Origin: Gigantopelta aegis
Taxonomy: Eukaryota; Mollusca; Gastropoda; Neomphalida; Peltospiridae
Direction: 5' to 3'
Assembly (NCBI RefSeq): GCF_016097555.1
Contig: NC_054712.1
Coordinates: 58,757,255 to 58,821,254 of the forward strand
Length of the DNA: 64,000 nt
The position numbers and the translations under genes were made by a program. The notes under the pieces are model-generated. The model was not told the origin of the DNA, did not search any database, and was given only the letters and a program-made list of their open reading frames with translations. This document shows, one piece after another, positions 54,941-64,000 of this stretch (position 1 is its first letter; every line of letters starts with the position of its first letter).

Positions 54941-55235
54941 TTGTTTTGTTTAATGACACCACTAGAGCACACTGATTTATTAATTATCGGCTATTTGGTA
55001 ATTTTTATTTCTGTAACAGCGATGAGTAATGTTTAAAATGGAACATACAGTATTCAAAGTTTGTTTTGTTTAACGACACCACTAGAGCACACTGGTAATT
55101 CTGACATAGTTTTAGAGGAAACCCGCTACATTTTTCCATTAGTAGCAAGGAATCTTTTATATGCTCCATCCCACAGACATGATACTGACGGGGTCCGACC
55201 GCGCATCAAGCGAACGCTTTACCACTGGGCTAGGG
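54941..55235 (-). mobile_element. two family-1 SINE fragments
   Basis: 54941-55008 holds only a 3' end (GTTTTGTTTAATGACACCAC). 55052-55235 is an internally deleted copy with tail, body and head: AGTAGCAAGGAATCTTTTAT, GGGGTCCGACCGCGCATCAA, CTTTACCACTGGGCTAG. Confidence 0.8.
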
Positions 55236-55574
55236 GTACTCGACGCACACTAGTACACGTAATTACATATAGTATTCGTATCTTGTCTCAGCATTATTTA
55301 TCTGTGGCAGCGTGTACACGTGAAATAATACATGACTATTGAGTATTGATTAGTGTATTGCCAAGCATCCACCAAACATGTTAATGAAGAATTATCTTGT
55401 TGCCCATTCACCCCTCGACCGTCGTGTTATATTAGAAATGACTTTCTGACAGACGGTGACAACCAGTGGAAACTCAATTAGTCGCACATGTCACGGTGTT
55501 TCCATACCTGTGTGTAAGTAGTATCCGGGTTGCAAGGTAGTATATTGTTGATGACAAGTTGCATATGGACGTTA
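55236..55574. other. unassigned
   Basis: Single-copy-looking sequence of somewhat higher GC; no exon could be defined. Confidence 0.35.
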
Positions 55575-56394
55575 TTTTTGTCGCACTATACTAAAGGTAG
55601 CGAACATTGGCGGTTATAGTAACGGTAAGTCATGCATTTGTTAGCCATCTTGGACAATATTCGTTGTTTTCGTCGCACTATACTAAAGGTAGCGAACATT
55701 GGCGGTTATAGTAACGGTAAGTCATGCATTTGTTAGCCATCTTGGACAATATTCGTTGTTTTCGTCGCACTATACTAAAGGTAGCGAACATTGGCGGTTA
55801 TAGTAACGGTAAGGCATGCATTTGTTAGCCATCTTGGACAATATTCGTTGTTTTCGTCGCGGTAAGTCACTATACTAATACTAAAGGTAGCGAACATTGG
55901 CGGTTATAGTAACGGTAAGTCATGCATTTGTTAGCCATCTTGGACAATATTCGTTGTTTTCGTCGCACTATACTAAAGGTAGCGAACATTGGCGGTTATA
56001 GTAACGGTAAGTCATTCATTTGTTAGCCATCTTGGACAATATTCGTTGTTTTCGTCGCACTATACTAAAGGTAGCGAACATTGGCGGTTATAGTAACGGT
56101 AAGTCATTCATTTGTTAGCCATCTTGGACAATATTCGTTGTTTTCGTCGCACTATACTAAAGGTAGCGAACATTGGCGGTTATAGTAACGGTAAGTCATG
56201 TATTTGTTATTTTCGTCGCACTATACTAAAGGTAGCGAACATTGGCGGTTATAGTAACGGTAAGTCATGCATTTGTTAGCCATCTTGGACAATATTCGTT
56301 ATTTTTGTCGCACTATACTAAAGGTAGCGAACATTGGCGGTTATAGTAACGGTAAGTCATGCATTTGTTAGCCATCTGGGACAATATTCGTTAT
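55575..56394. repeat. 92-bp tandem array, 9 copies
   Basis: Unit: GTCGCACTATACTAAAGGTA, GCGAACATTGGCGGTTATAG, TAACGGTAAGTCATGCATTT, GTTAGCCATCTTGGACAATA, TTCGTTGTTTTC. Most copies are identical; one has an insertion (55855-55875) and one a deletion (56200-56215). Every copy contains the consensus donor GGTAAGT and GCCATCTTGG, the core of YY1-type sites. Confidence 0.95.
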
Positions 56395-56399
56395 TTGAC

Positions 56400-57300
56400 G
56401 GGCGGGACGTAGCCCAGTGGTAAAGCGCTCGCCTGATGCGCGGTCCATTCCCAGTTTGGAGCTCCACGCGGTATGACGTGTTTGTTTCGCTTGTGCACAC
56501 TGCACGTGTTTTCGTGTGCTTGACTTGGGGGTCCTTCGTTTCGTTGTTTTTGTCAGCGAAATGAAGTTTTCTACTGGGATGTATGCAGCCATTGGAACTG
56601 ATTGAACGCTGGAACGCTTCTCGTTTCGACAGCCTGCACCACCAGGTTGGATTCTTTTTTAGCGAGATTCCTTGCCTCCACGTCATTTCTCCGTCTGACT
56701 GTCGACTTGTTTTTTCGTGACTTGTATGACGGCCATTCTGCATAACGCCACGGTTGTTCGCGTTTAGTCTCTACATGTCCGAGCCTGTCCTAGCAGCACT
56801 GGAAGATTGACCGCCCCACTCTAAGAAGAAATAGGAAGTGGGGTCGGCCCCTACTACTCTTTTTCTAGACTTTACCTTGCTTTATAGTGATACCATCTCG
56901 TATCCTCCGGAGTCGGGCCCGTCCGCACCACTAAACCAACCCATGACGACTGGACTATACCCTAGTCTGATACTCTCTCTAGTTCAGACGGATCCGGAGG
57001 TCGAACTCGGGATGGGCGTGTTCGAAACCCTAGTGGTATATGGGCACGTTAAACTAGTTATCATCATCATGATGCGCGGTTGGTTATATGGGATGGATGG
57101 TATATCAAAGGCTGTGGTATGTGCTATCCTGTCTATGGGGTAGTGCATATAAAAGATCCATTGCTATTAATAGAAAATGTAGCGGGTTTTCTCTCTAAAA
57201 CTATATTTCAAAATTATCAAATGTTTGACATCAAATAAGCAATAATCAATGTGCTCTAGTGGTGTCGTTAAACAAAACAAACTTTTAACATTACTTAATT
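56400..57300 (+). mobile_element. family-1 SINE interrupted by a 0.6-kb insertion
   Basis: The head 56400-56448 (CGGGACGTAGCCCAGTGGTA, CTCGCCTGATGCGCGGTC) and the body plus tail 57095-57300 (ATGGTATATCAAAGGCTGTG, TGCTCTAGTGGTGTCGTTAA) belong to one SINE. The B-box part was lost or replaced at the insertion. Confidence 0.7.
56449..57090 (+). mobile_element. probable 3' end of a LINE
   Basis: GC-rich insert ending GGGCACGTTAAACTAGTTAT then CATCATCATGATG. A 3' end of ACGTTAAAC followed by ATC triplets is typical of CR1/L2-like non-LTR elements in molluscs. No reverse transcriptase text is present, so it would be a short 5'-truncated copy. The 128-codon - strand frame is not recognisable. Confidence 0.4.
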
Positions 57301-57307
57301 GACCGTC

Positions 57308-57568
57308 GGACAAGGTTCAAGTTTTTATTTTCTTTAACGATATAGATTTATTAATCATCGCTTATTTGATGTGAAACATTTGATAATTCTGACATAATAA
57401 TAGTCAGTAAATTCCTACAATATTCCATTAGCAGCGAGGGATGTTTTCAATGCACTTCCCAACACGAATAACACGTACGGCCGTTGGTATACCAAAGGCC
57501 GTGGTATGTGCTATCCTATCTGTGGGATGTTGCATGTAAAAGATCCCTTGCTACTAATGGAAAAATGT
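57308..57568. mobile_element. head-to-head family-1 SINE fragments
   Basis: 57308-57500 is - (CTTTAACGATATAGATTTAT, TAGCAGCGAGGGATGTTTTC). From 57490 to 57568 the + strand body follows (ACCAAAGGCCGTGGTATGTG, AGATCCCTTGCTACTAATGG). The junction is the self-complementary GGTATACC region. Confidence 0.7.
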
Positions 57569-57592
57569 AAATAATGATGATGCATTAAAGGT

Positions 57593-58662
57593 CTATTTAA
57601 AAACTCATGTAATTCATTGGTGTTGGGGTGAGACGGGATGTAGTCTAGTGGTAAAAACTCATGTAATTCAATGGTGTTGGGGTGAGACGGGATGTAGTCT
57701 AGTGGTAAAAACTCATGTAATTCATTGGTGTTGGGGTGAGACGGGATGTAGTCTAGTGGTAAAAACTCATGTAATTCATTGGTGTTGGGGTGAGACGGGA
57801 TGTAGTCTAGTGGTAAAAACTCATGTAATTCATTGGTGTTGGGGTGAGACGGGATGTAGTCTAGTGGTAAAAACTCATGTAATTCATTGGTGTTGGGGTG
57901 AGACGGGATGTAGTCTAGTGGTAAAAACTCATGTAATTCATTGGTGTTGGGGTGAGACGGGATGTAGTCTAGTGGTAAAAAACTCATGTAATTCAATGGT
58001 GTTGGGGTGAGACGGGATGTAGTCTAGTGGTAAAAAACTCATGTAATTCACGGGATGTAGTCTAGTGGTAAAAACTCATGTAATTCATTGGTGTTGGGGT
58101 GAGACGGGATGTAGTCTAGTGGTAAAAACTCATGTAATTCATTGGTGTTGAGGTGAGACGGGATGTAGTCTAGTGGTAAAAACTCATGTAATTCAATGGT
58201 GTTGGGGTGAGACGGGATGTAGTCTAGTGGTAAAAACTCATGTAATTCATTGGTGTTGGGGTGAGACGGGATGTAGTCTAGTGGTAAACACTCATGTAAT
58301 TCATTGGTGTTGAGGTGAGACGGGATGTAGTCTAGTGGTAAAAACTCATGTAATTCATTGGTGTTGGGGTGAGACGGGATGTAGTCTAGTGGTAAAAACT
58401 CATGTAATTCAATGGTGTTGGGGTGAGACGGGATGTAGTCTAGTGGTAAACACTCATGTAATTCATTGGTGTTGGGGTGAGACGGGATGTAGTCTAGTGG
58501 TAAAAACTCATGTAATTCATTGGTGTTGGGGTGAGACGGGATGTAGTCTAGTGGTAAAAACTCATGTAATTCATTGGTGTTGGGGTGAGACGGGATGTAG
58601 TCTAGTGGTAAAAACTCATGTAATTCATTGGTGTTGAGGTGAGACGGGATGTAGTCTAGTGG
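57593..58662 (+). repeat. 54-bp array carrying a SINE A box, about 20 copies
   Basis: Unit: AAAAACTCATGTAATTCATT, GGTGTTGGGGTGAGACGGGA, TGTAGTCTAGTGGT. The last part is the 5' end and A box of the family-1 SINE, and the final copy continues into a complete SINE (58657-58925). 54 is a multiple of 3, which explains frames of 161-229 codons on the - strand and 120 on the +. Confidence 0.95.
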
Positions 58663-58925
58663 TAACGTGCTCGCCTGATGCATGGTCGGTCTCTGATCGA
58701 TTCCCATTTGGGCTATTTCTTGTCCCAGCCAGTACACGACGACTGGTTTATCAAAGGCTGTGGTATGTGTTGTTCTGTCTCAGGGATTGTGCATATAAAA
58801 GACCCCATGCTACTAATGGAAAAATATAGCGGGTTTCTTTTCTAAGACTATATGTCAAAATTACCAATAGCTGATGATTAATAAATCAATGTGCTCTAGT
58901 GGTGTCGTTAAACAAAACAAAAAAC
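58657..58925 (+). mobile_element. family-1 SINE downstream of its own expanded head
   Basis: Continues the array: AACGTGCTCGCCTGATGCAT, TCTCTGATCGATTCCCAT, TATCAAAGGCTGTGGTATGT, TGCTCTAGTGGTGTCGTTAA. B box and tail intact. Confidence 0.88.
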
Positions 58926-58929
58926 AAAC

Positions 58930-59069
58930 TTGATATACCATTTGTGGGGTACTGATTGGAATGGGATAAAAACGCAGTCGAAGAATGGGGCCATTGAGGT
59001 GGTTCGATAATATATTTAAAAGGTATCACCTCAGGGTAATGTTCTGCTAATTGGGCTATATCCCACCCC
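58930..59069 (-). mobile_element. SINE head fragment
   Basis: On the - strand: GGGGTGGGATATAGCCCAAT and GAACCACCTCAATGGCCCC, with body AGTACCCCACAAATGG. Same subfamily as 62575-62885, 3' part absent. Confidence 0.7.
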
Positions 59070-59202
59070 AACGCCAGGTCAGTACGTATACAGGCGTGGA
59101 TTCAGTGATGGCCGAGGGGGTCTGGACTCCTTTGCTCAGAACGAAAAAACCCACACATTTTTTCCACTTATTTTAAAGTTTATTCACTTCTATCATACAA
59201 AA

Positions 59203-59440
59203 TAAAGTTTGTTTTGTTTAACGACACCACTAGAGCACGTTGATTTATTAATCAGCGACTATTGGATGTCAAACGTTTAACAGTCTTAGAGAGGAAACCC
59301 TTTACATTTTTCCATTAGTAGCAAGTGATCTTTTATATCCACATCCCAGACAGGATAGCACATATCATGACCTTGATATACCAGCCGTGGTGCACTGGCT
59401 GGAACGAGAAATAGCCCATGGCTTATGGATCATTCGGGTT
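59203..59440 (-). mobile_element. family-1 SINE, head incomplete
   Basis: GTTTTGTTTAACGACACCAC, TGGATGTCAAACGTTT, TTAGTAGCAAGTGATCTTTT and AGCCGTGGTGCACTGGCTGG are all present; the B-box region is replaced by a G-rich tract at 59430-59465. Confidence 0.85.
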
Positions 59441-59839
59441 GGGAGGGGGTGGAGGGGGTGCGATGGAATACAGGATCGAATCGATCGCCTAGCTGTATGG
59501 ACTCGAGACTAAAGGCTACTTCTAGATAACTACATAGCTTAAAAGATCCAGTAAAGCTGATCATAATCCGATTGAGACTAAAGCACATTGATTAATTAAT
59601 CGTCAGCTACATCGTGTCACACATTTGATTAATTCTTATACCTAGACCACGGAAGAAATCTGCTACATTGTTCTTTAACAGCAATGGATTTTTTATTCCA
59701 TCATTACGATCTATCATCTACTCAAGAAAATAAATTACGGTCTAGGGCCAGTAGTCTTGGTAATTCTTTACTAGTGTCGTATTGTTTGAGCATGGTTTGC
59801 TCACACATGTGTTATAAACAATAAACATTGTCAGTACAT
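59441..59839. other. unassigned, with an old SINE tail
   Basis: 59575-59700 retains diverged SINE tail phrases (AAGCACATTGATTAATTAAT, TCTGCTACATTGTTC). The rest is unassigned. Confidence 0.4.
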
Positions 59840-60055
59840 GTTTTGATTTCAACTTATGTGTGTGCTTATTAAGGTCCTGGACACACACCAGCTATCTGGG
59901 CTGTCTGTTCGTGGTTAGTGAGAGAGACGTTGGTGTAGTGGTCTTACCCACTGAGTCGTTAAAACTCGCTCTGAGTAGAAGTAGGTACCGGGCTGCGAAC
60001 CCAGTACCTACCAGCCTTATATCCGATGGCTTAACCACGACACCACCGAGGCCGG
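59840..60055 (-). mobile_element. family-2 SINE
   Basis: On the - strand: CCGGCCTCGGTGGTGTCGTG, CTGGTAGGTACTGGGTTCGC, CTCGGTGGGTAAGACCAC, ATAGCTGGTGTGTGTCCAGG. Slightly shortened in the body. Confidence 0.85.
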
Positions 60056-60159
60056 TGTTTCAGTACAATATGACCCGCGATACACGCAAAAACTTTGCAC
60101 ACCGTGCGTTTTTCGTGCATTTATGATTTCAAAGTACCGAAATGCGGATTCGACTGGGA

Positions 60160-60460
60160 TTGGGGGGGGGGGGGGGGGCGTAGCCCAGTGGTAAAGCGCT
60201 CGCTGGATACGCGGTCGGTTTGGGATCGATCCCCATTGTGCTATTTTTTGTTCCAGCCAGTGCCACGACTGGTATATCAAAGGCCGTGGTATGTGCTATA
60301 TTTTCTGTGGAATGGTGCATATAAAAGATCCCTTGCTACTGGAAAAATGTTGAGGGTTTCCTCTCTAAGACTATATGTCAAAATTACCAAATGATTGACA
60401 TCAAATAGCCGATGATTAATATGTCAATGTGCTCTAGTGGTGTCGTTAAAGAAAACAATC
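60160..60460 (+). mobile_element. family-1 SINE, full length
   Basis: A G tract (60161-60178) precedes CGTAGCCCAGTGGTAAAGCG. Then B box GGGATCGATCCCCATTG, ATATCAAAGGCCGTGGTATG, AGATCCCTTGCTACTGG and TCTAGTGGTGTCGTTAAAG. Confidence 0.9.
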
Positions 60461-60661
60461 TATTGGTTTCATAACGATAATTGTCATCTGTTCGTTCTAA
60501 ACAGTTGGGTTGTTAACATTATTCAATCGAAGAGCATGCTACAATGTCGACACCTTAGAACGGAAGAAGCTGTATTTTGTAAAGCCATATATTATTTAAA
60601 GAAAACCATTGAAAATATACTGGTCCCTAATTCACTTTGTTGAGTATGTATGCACAATCGA
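60461..60661. other. unassigned single-copy-looking stretch
   Basis: A 68-codon + frame (60437-60643) includes SINE tail at its start and SMLQCRHLRTEEAVFCKAIY later; no family recognised and no splice support. Confidence 0.3.
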
Positions 60662-60830
60662 AACGCAGGTAAGCGATCTGGCACTCGTACCTGTGATATT
60701 GTGACTTGTTATTGTTTAGATTCATGCTTTACCGCCGACTCTTAACGCAGGTAAGCGATCTGTTACTCGTGCCTGTGATATTGTAACTTGTTATTGTTTA
60801 GATTCATATTTTACCGCCGATTCTTGTCGG
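60662..60830. repeat. 81-bp direct duplication
   Basis: AACGCAGGTAAGCGATCTG, CTGTGATATTGTGACTTGTT, ATTGTTTAGATTCATG and TTTACCGCCGA occur twice with a few substitutions. Each copy contains CAGGTAAGC, a consensus splice donor. Confidence 0.85.
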
Positions 60831-61904
60831 CGAGTAGTTGACTTGCCCATTTCAGCTTCTGTCCAAACCTAATCCTCATTTTTCAGTAAGTTCAGTGTGG
60901 TTTTAACACAGTTCGTATTAAAGTTTGGTGCGCATTCATTCAACGTTTTTTTAGTTTACCTAATAAAAAAGAAAAATTAGTTTTGTGTGAGGTTGGCAAT
61001 CAAAATATGAACTGAGATTTATGCACAAAAAAAAAAAAAAAAATAATAATAATAATTTATCTTTGACACCTAATAGTCAATAGGCCCTATTGTAGCCTAT
61101 ATTTTTTTTTTAGTGCTGGGGTTTCGTTAAACATTCATTGAATTGGTGCCGTTAAGCATTTAATTCATTTACTTACTAACTCTGAGTTGGTGATATTAAA
61201 CATTCATAACATTCCGATACTGGGAATTGATCCCAGCACCTGCCAGCATTAAATCGATCCGACAGCTTCACCGCTTTCTGTCGAGTGGAACTTTCACCGC
61301 TTGCTGCTAATATCCAGATATCGTAATCGGTTCTATAGATAGTCCGCACATTCTTTGCACGGCTACGGGAGCGCATGCTTTTAAAGAACAGCGCGCACAC
61401 ACGTTACGTGTCAAATTTCTAAACTCAGGAACCATATTGGTCTTAGTTTCTCTTCTTTTTTTTCAGTAACAGAGGAGTACGCAGATTGAGGTTTGGTCTA
61501 GCTTGCTGCATGTTTAGTAATAGTTACTGTGGGACTCTAGTATAGATCTAGAAACGTTAGGTAGCTACATGTGATATGATATGTGCAATGTAGGCTGACA
61601 TTTTGTGTTTCCGCAAAGCTTGAAAATTAAAATAATAATAATAAAATCACAAAATAAGGAGAGGGGAAGATTTTTTTTAGTCATTTGCTGTTTGAAATGT
61701 GTTGTTTTTTTGTTTTTTTAACGATATCAGACGCGTGGGGTGGGGTGGGTGGGGTGGGGGGTAGGGGATCAAAACCCCTCCCTGCTCAAGCAATTTAAAA
61801 TATATATATAGTTTCTGGTGGAGTATGACTCGACCTCCTATAAACATCGCTTGCCTCAGTGTAAGCCCCCCCCCCCCCCCCCTGCACATGCGCCATGGTA
61901 CGTA
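60831..61904. other. unassigned
   Basis: 61195-61290 (GGGAATTGATCCCAGCACCT, GATCCGACAGCTTCACCGC) resembles a tRNA-like SINE head on the - strand of a type not otherwise seen here. Poly-A/AAT is at 61027-61058, a GGGGTGGGT tract at 61738-61765 and poly-C at 61866-61882. Confidence 0.4.
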
Positions 61905-62400
61905 CCACTAGAGCATATTGTTAATTAATCATCGGTTATTGGATGTCAGCCATTTGGTAATTCTCACACGTAATGCTGTTGGAAATGAAGCTTGCAGAAT
62001 ACAGGAAGTTACACCTTAGCACATTTTATATCTTAAATTATCATCCAAAATTACCTTTATATCTTTAACACCAAAAAAAGAAAGAAAAAAAATGTTTTGT
62101 TCAACGACACCACTAGAGCACATTGATTATTACTCATCGGCTATTGAATTGGATGTCAAACATTTGGTAATTTTTACATATAGTCTAAGAGAGGAAACCC
62201 ACTAAAAAAGATTTAGTAGCAAGGGATCTTTTATATGCACCATCTCACAGACAGGATAGCACATATCACGGTCTTTGATATATCAGTCGTGGTGCACTGG
62301 CTGTGCGAGAAATAGCCCAATGGGCCCATTGACGGGGATCGATCCCAGACCGACCGCGCATCAAGCGAGCGCTTTACCACAATGCTAGGTCCAGCCCCTA
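61905..62400 (-). mobile_element. family-1 SINE copies (one fragment, one full)
   Basis: 61905-61975 is a tail fragment (CCACTAGAGCATATTGTTAA). 62090-62400 is near complete: GTTCAACGACACCACTAGAG, AGTAGCAAGGGATCTTTTAT, CAGTCGTGGTGCACTGGCTG, GGGGATCGATCCCAGACCGA, GCTTTACCACAATGCTAGG. Confidence 0.88.
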
Positions 62401-62439
62401 TCTTTAAGACCATGTCATGAGGATACACTGTAAAAACCT

Positions 62440-62560
62440 AACTAGGGGGTAGTAAAAAACCAAACGTCGTATATCAAAAGTTGTGGTATGTACTATCCTA
62501 TCTGTTAGAATTTGCATATAAAAGAGCCCTTGGGTTGATGAAAAAAATATAGCGGATTTC
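62440..62560 (+). mobile_element. family-1 SINE body fragment
   Basis: GTATATCAAAAGTTGTGGTA and GCATATAAAAGAGCCCTTGG only; diverged. Confidence 0.7.
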
Positions 62561-62574
62561 CCGTATCAGATCAA

Positions 62575-62945
62575 ATTTTTGTTCGTTTTGTTTAACGACA
62601 CCACTTAAGCACATTGATTAATTAATCATCGGCCAATTGATGTCAAACATTTGGTAATTCTGACACGTAGTGATCAGAGGAAACTCGCTACATTTTTCTT
62701 AATGGAGCAAGGGATCTTTTATATGCACTTTCCCACAGACAGAAAAGCACAAAACCTGTGGCCATTTGTGGTGCACTGGTTGGAACGAGAAAAAAAAATA
62801 TCAGTTGTATGGATCTATCGAGGTGGTTCGATCCTGCGATGCAAGCATCTCAAGCGAGCACTCAACCGACTGAGCTAAATCCCGCCCGCGATGATTAATT
62901 AAACAATGTGCTCTAGTGGTGTCATTAAACAAAATAAACTTTAGT
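62575..62945. mobile_element. intact SINE of the expanded-head subfamily (-), plus a tail (+)
   Basis: 62575-62885 (-): GTTTTGTTTAACGACACCAC, AGCAAGGGATCTTTTATATG, GATCTATCGAGGTGGTTCGA, TCCTGCGATGCAAGCATCTC, CAACCGACTGAGCTAAATCC. This is the best reference for the SINE that carries the 41405-44250 array. 62892-62945 is a + strand tail (TGTGCTCTAGTGGTGTCATT). Confidence 0.9.
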
Positions 62946-63179
62946 TTTTAAAAAGAATCTGACACAGTTGTGTGTAGCGTATATTCTAGGTAGACAAAGG
63001 AAGCAATCTAAACGAAAAACTTCTTTCTTTTTTCTGGGGTGGCAATTTTCCCCCTTGCAAACACCCCCCCCCCCCCCCCCCCCACACACACACACCATTA
63101 GTTACGTCCCAAATAAAGTCTATCGCTGTGTAATACAGGGACAGTTTTATGAAATATGATCTTTTTGTGTTTGTTTACA
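62946..63179. other. unassigned, with poly-C tract
   Basis: Poly-C of about 18 at 63065-63082 followed by (CA)n. A pyrimidine-rich stretch leads to TTTGTTTACAG at 63179. Confidence 0.4.
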
Positions 63180-63240
63180 GTATGGCGCAGTGCTACCAGG
63201 ATCTGCAGTCGAAATTGTTGATACGGTTTCCATGACAACA
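63180..63240 (+). CDS. possible terminal exon, weak
   Basis: The acceptor-like TTTTTGTGTTTGTTTACAG is followed by an open frame YGAVLPGSAVEIVDTVSMTT and TGA. An alternative frame starts with MAQCYQDLQSKLL. The text is not recognised as a family, and no partner exon with a matching phase was found upstream. Confidence 0.2.
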
Positions 63241-63243
63241 TGA

Positions 63244-64000
63244 TATTCGTTTCCTGCAATTTATGATATCTTTGTGAGAGCCATCACGGGGGAGTTCGCG
63301 GCGTGCAGTATTAGGTAAACAGTCTCGGTCATCCATTTTATAATAAAACTCTTTTAGAGTGTGTGTGCATGTGTGAATATAGCACTGGTCCGAATCGGAC
63401 TCAGAAAATGATGATATTTAGTTTAGGGTTTCACCTTGAACTACACACAGCACCGACCCTTGTGACGTAGGCTAGTTTCAGGACCATTATGAGTACCAAA
63501 TTAAAATGACGGAATATGTACTATTCTTGGTGGGGGTTTTTTCAGGGGCGGTTATAAGTTGGTAACATATTGGTCGGTCTCTGCTTGACATCCTCCCCCC
63601 CCCCCCCCCCCTCGCCAAGACTGTCTCAAGATGACATGTACCTTTCACCATGTTAGTTTTCTTTTTCTAGTTTATTTTCTTTAAAACATTGATATGAATG
63701 GCCGTTGGATATCACATTTATATTATATCCAGTTATTTTAAAACGTATCTAACGAGCAAATTCGATTTGGATACTACCAGTTGTAACATAAATGGTAACT
63801 AAAGGTCGCGAATGTAGTATTTTCTTAAATATTTAAAAAAATAAAATAATAAAAGAATGATTTTTTTTAAAAGCCTGGTTTTAAATAAATTTAAACGTCT
63901 TTTGCAACTAAAATTCATTTACGACCCTTGCGCTTATAGCTAACGTGTGCGTGACAGACTTATCAATTTTAGGTTAACGTGATGTATCAGTGAACACGTG
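63244..64000. other. unassigned right end
   Basis: Poly-C at 63594-63612. Bases 63875-64000 resemble 10150-10280 (GGTTTTAAATAAATTTAAAC, ATAGCTAACGTGTGCGTGAC). No gene seen. Confidence 0.4.

Noticed and set aside
58048-58737. 229-codon - strand frame repeating LDYIPSHPNTNELHEFLP
   Set aside because: Produced by the 54-bp SINE-head array; both strands are open, as expected of a unit length divisible by 3.

Overview
The window looks like nuclear DNA of a mollusc, most likely a gastropod. It is AT-rich and intron-rich, with more than twenty copies of tRNA-headed SINEs of a type I associate with gastropod genomes, many short foldback or MITE-like elements, and an exceptional load of tandem repeats (by my tally about a quarter of the 64 kb). 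The species assignment is inference. Almost all long open frames are products of tandem arrays whose unit length is a multiple of three, or of SINEs; they are not genes.

Two spliced host genes can be supported and they converge. On the + strand (4.6-23.5 kb) lies the 3' part of WDR59, a GATOR2 subunit of the mTORC1 amino-acid pathway. Six exons are visible (4585-4639, 11365-11463, 20171-20297, 20811-20953, 22596-22703, 23316-23452) with matching splice phases. The last four encode the conserved C-terminal helical segment, zinc ribbon and RING. On the - strand (47.3-33.2 kb) six exons (47178-47261, 39919-40170, 38390-38527, 37375-37429, 35386-35456, 33171-33266) join in phase into about 231 residues. 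They read as the end of a signal peptide, one C2H2 finger, a Cys-rich region and a C-terminal transmembrane helix. I do not know a symbol for this protein and the first exon is not found.

The most striking observation is that several minisatellites are built from functional junctions. A 2.3-kb array next to the 47178-47261 exon is about 60 copies of that exon's 3' end plus its splice donor, each able to form a hairpin over the donor. Exon 38390-38527 has about 12 tandem copies of its splice acceptor on one side and 4 of its donor on the other. A decayed second copy of the WDR59 terminal exon (25435) runs into an array made from the exon itself. A 2.8-kb array is an expanded tRNA-like head inside a SINE, and another array (57.6-58.7 kb) repeats a SINE A box about 20 times.

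Layout: 0-4.5 kb, repeats and intron; 4.6-23.5 kb, WDR59 with a pogo-like DNA transposon in one intron; 24-32 kb, intergenic arrays and MITEs; 33-47.3 kb, the membrane C2H2 gene with its arrays and a multiply nested SINE; 47.5-64 kb, mostly SINE fragments, microsatellites and unassigned sequence, with one weak exon candidate near 63.2 kb.
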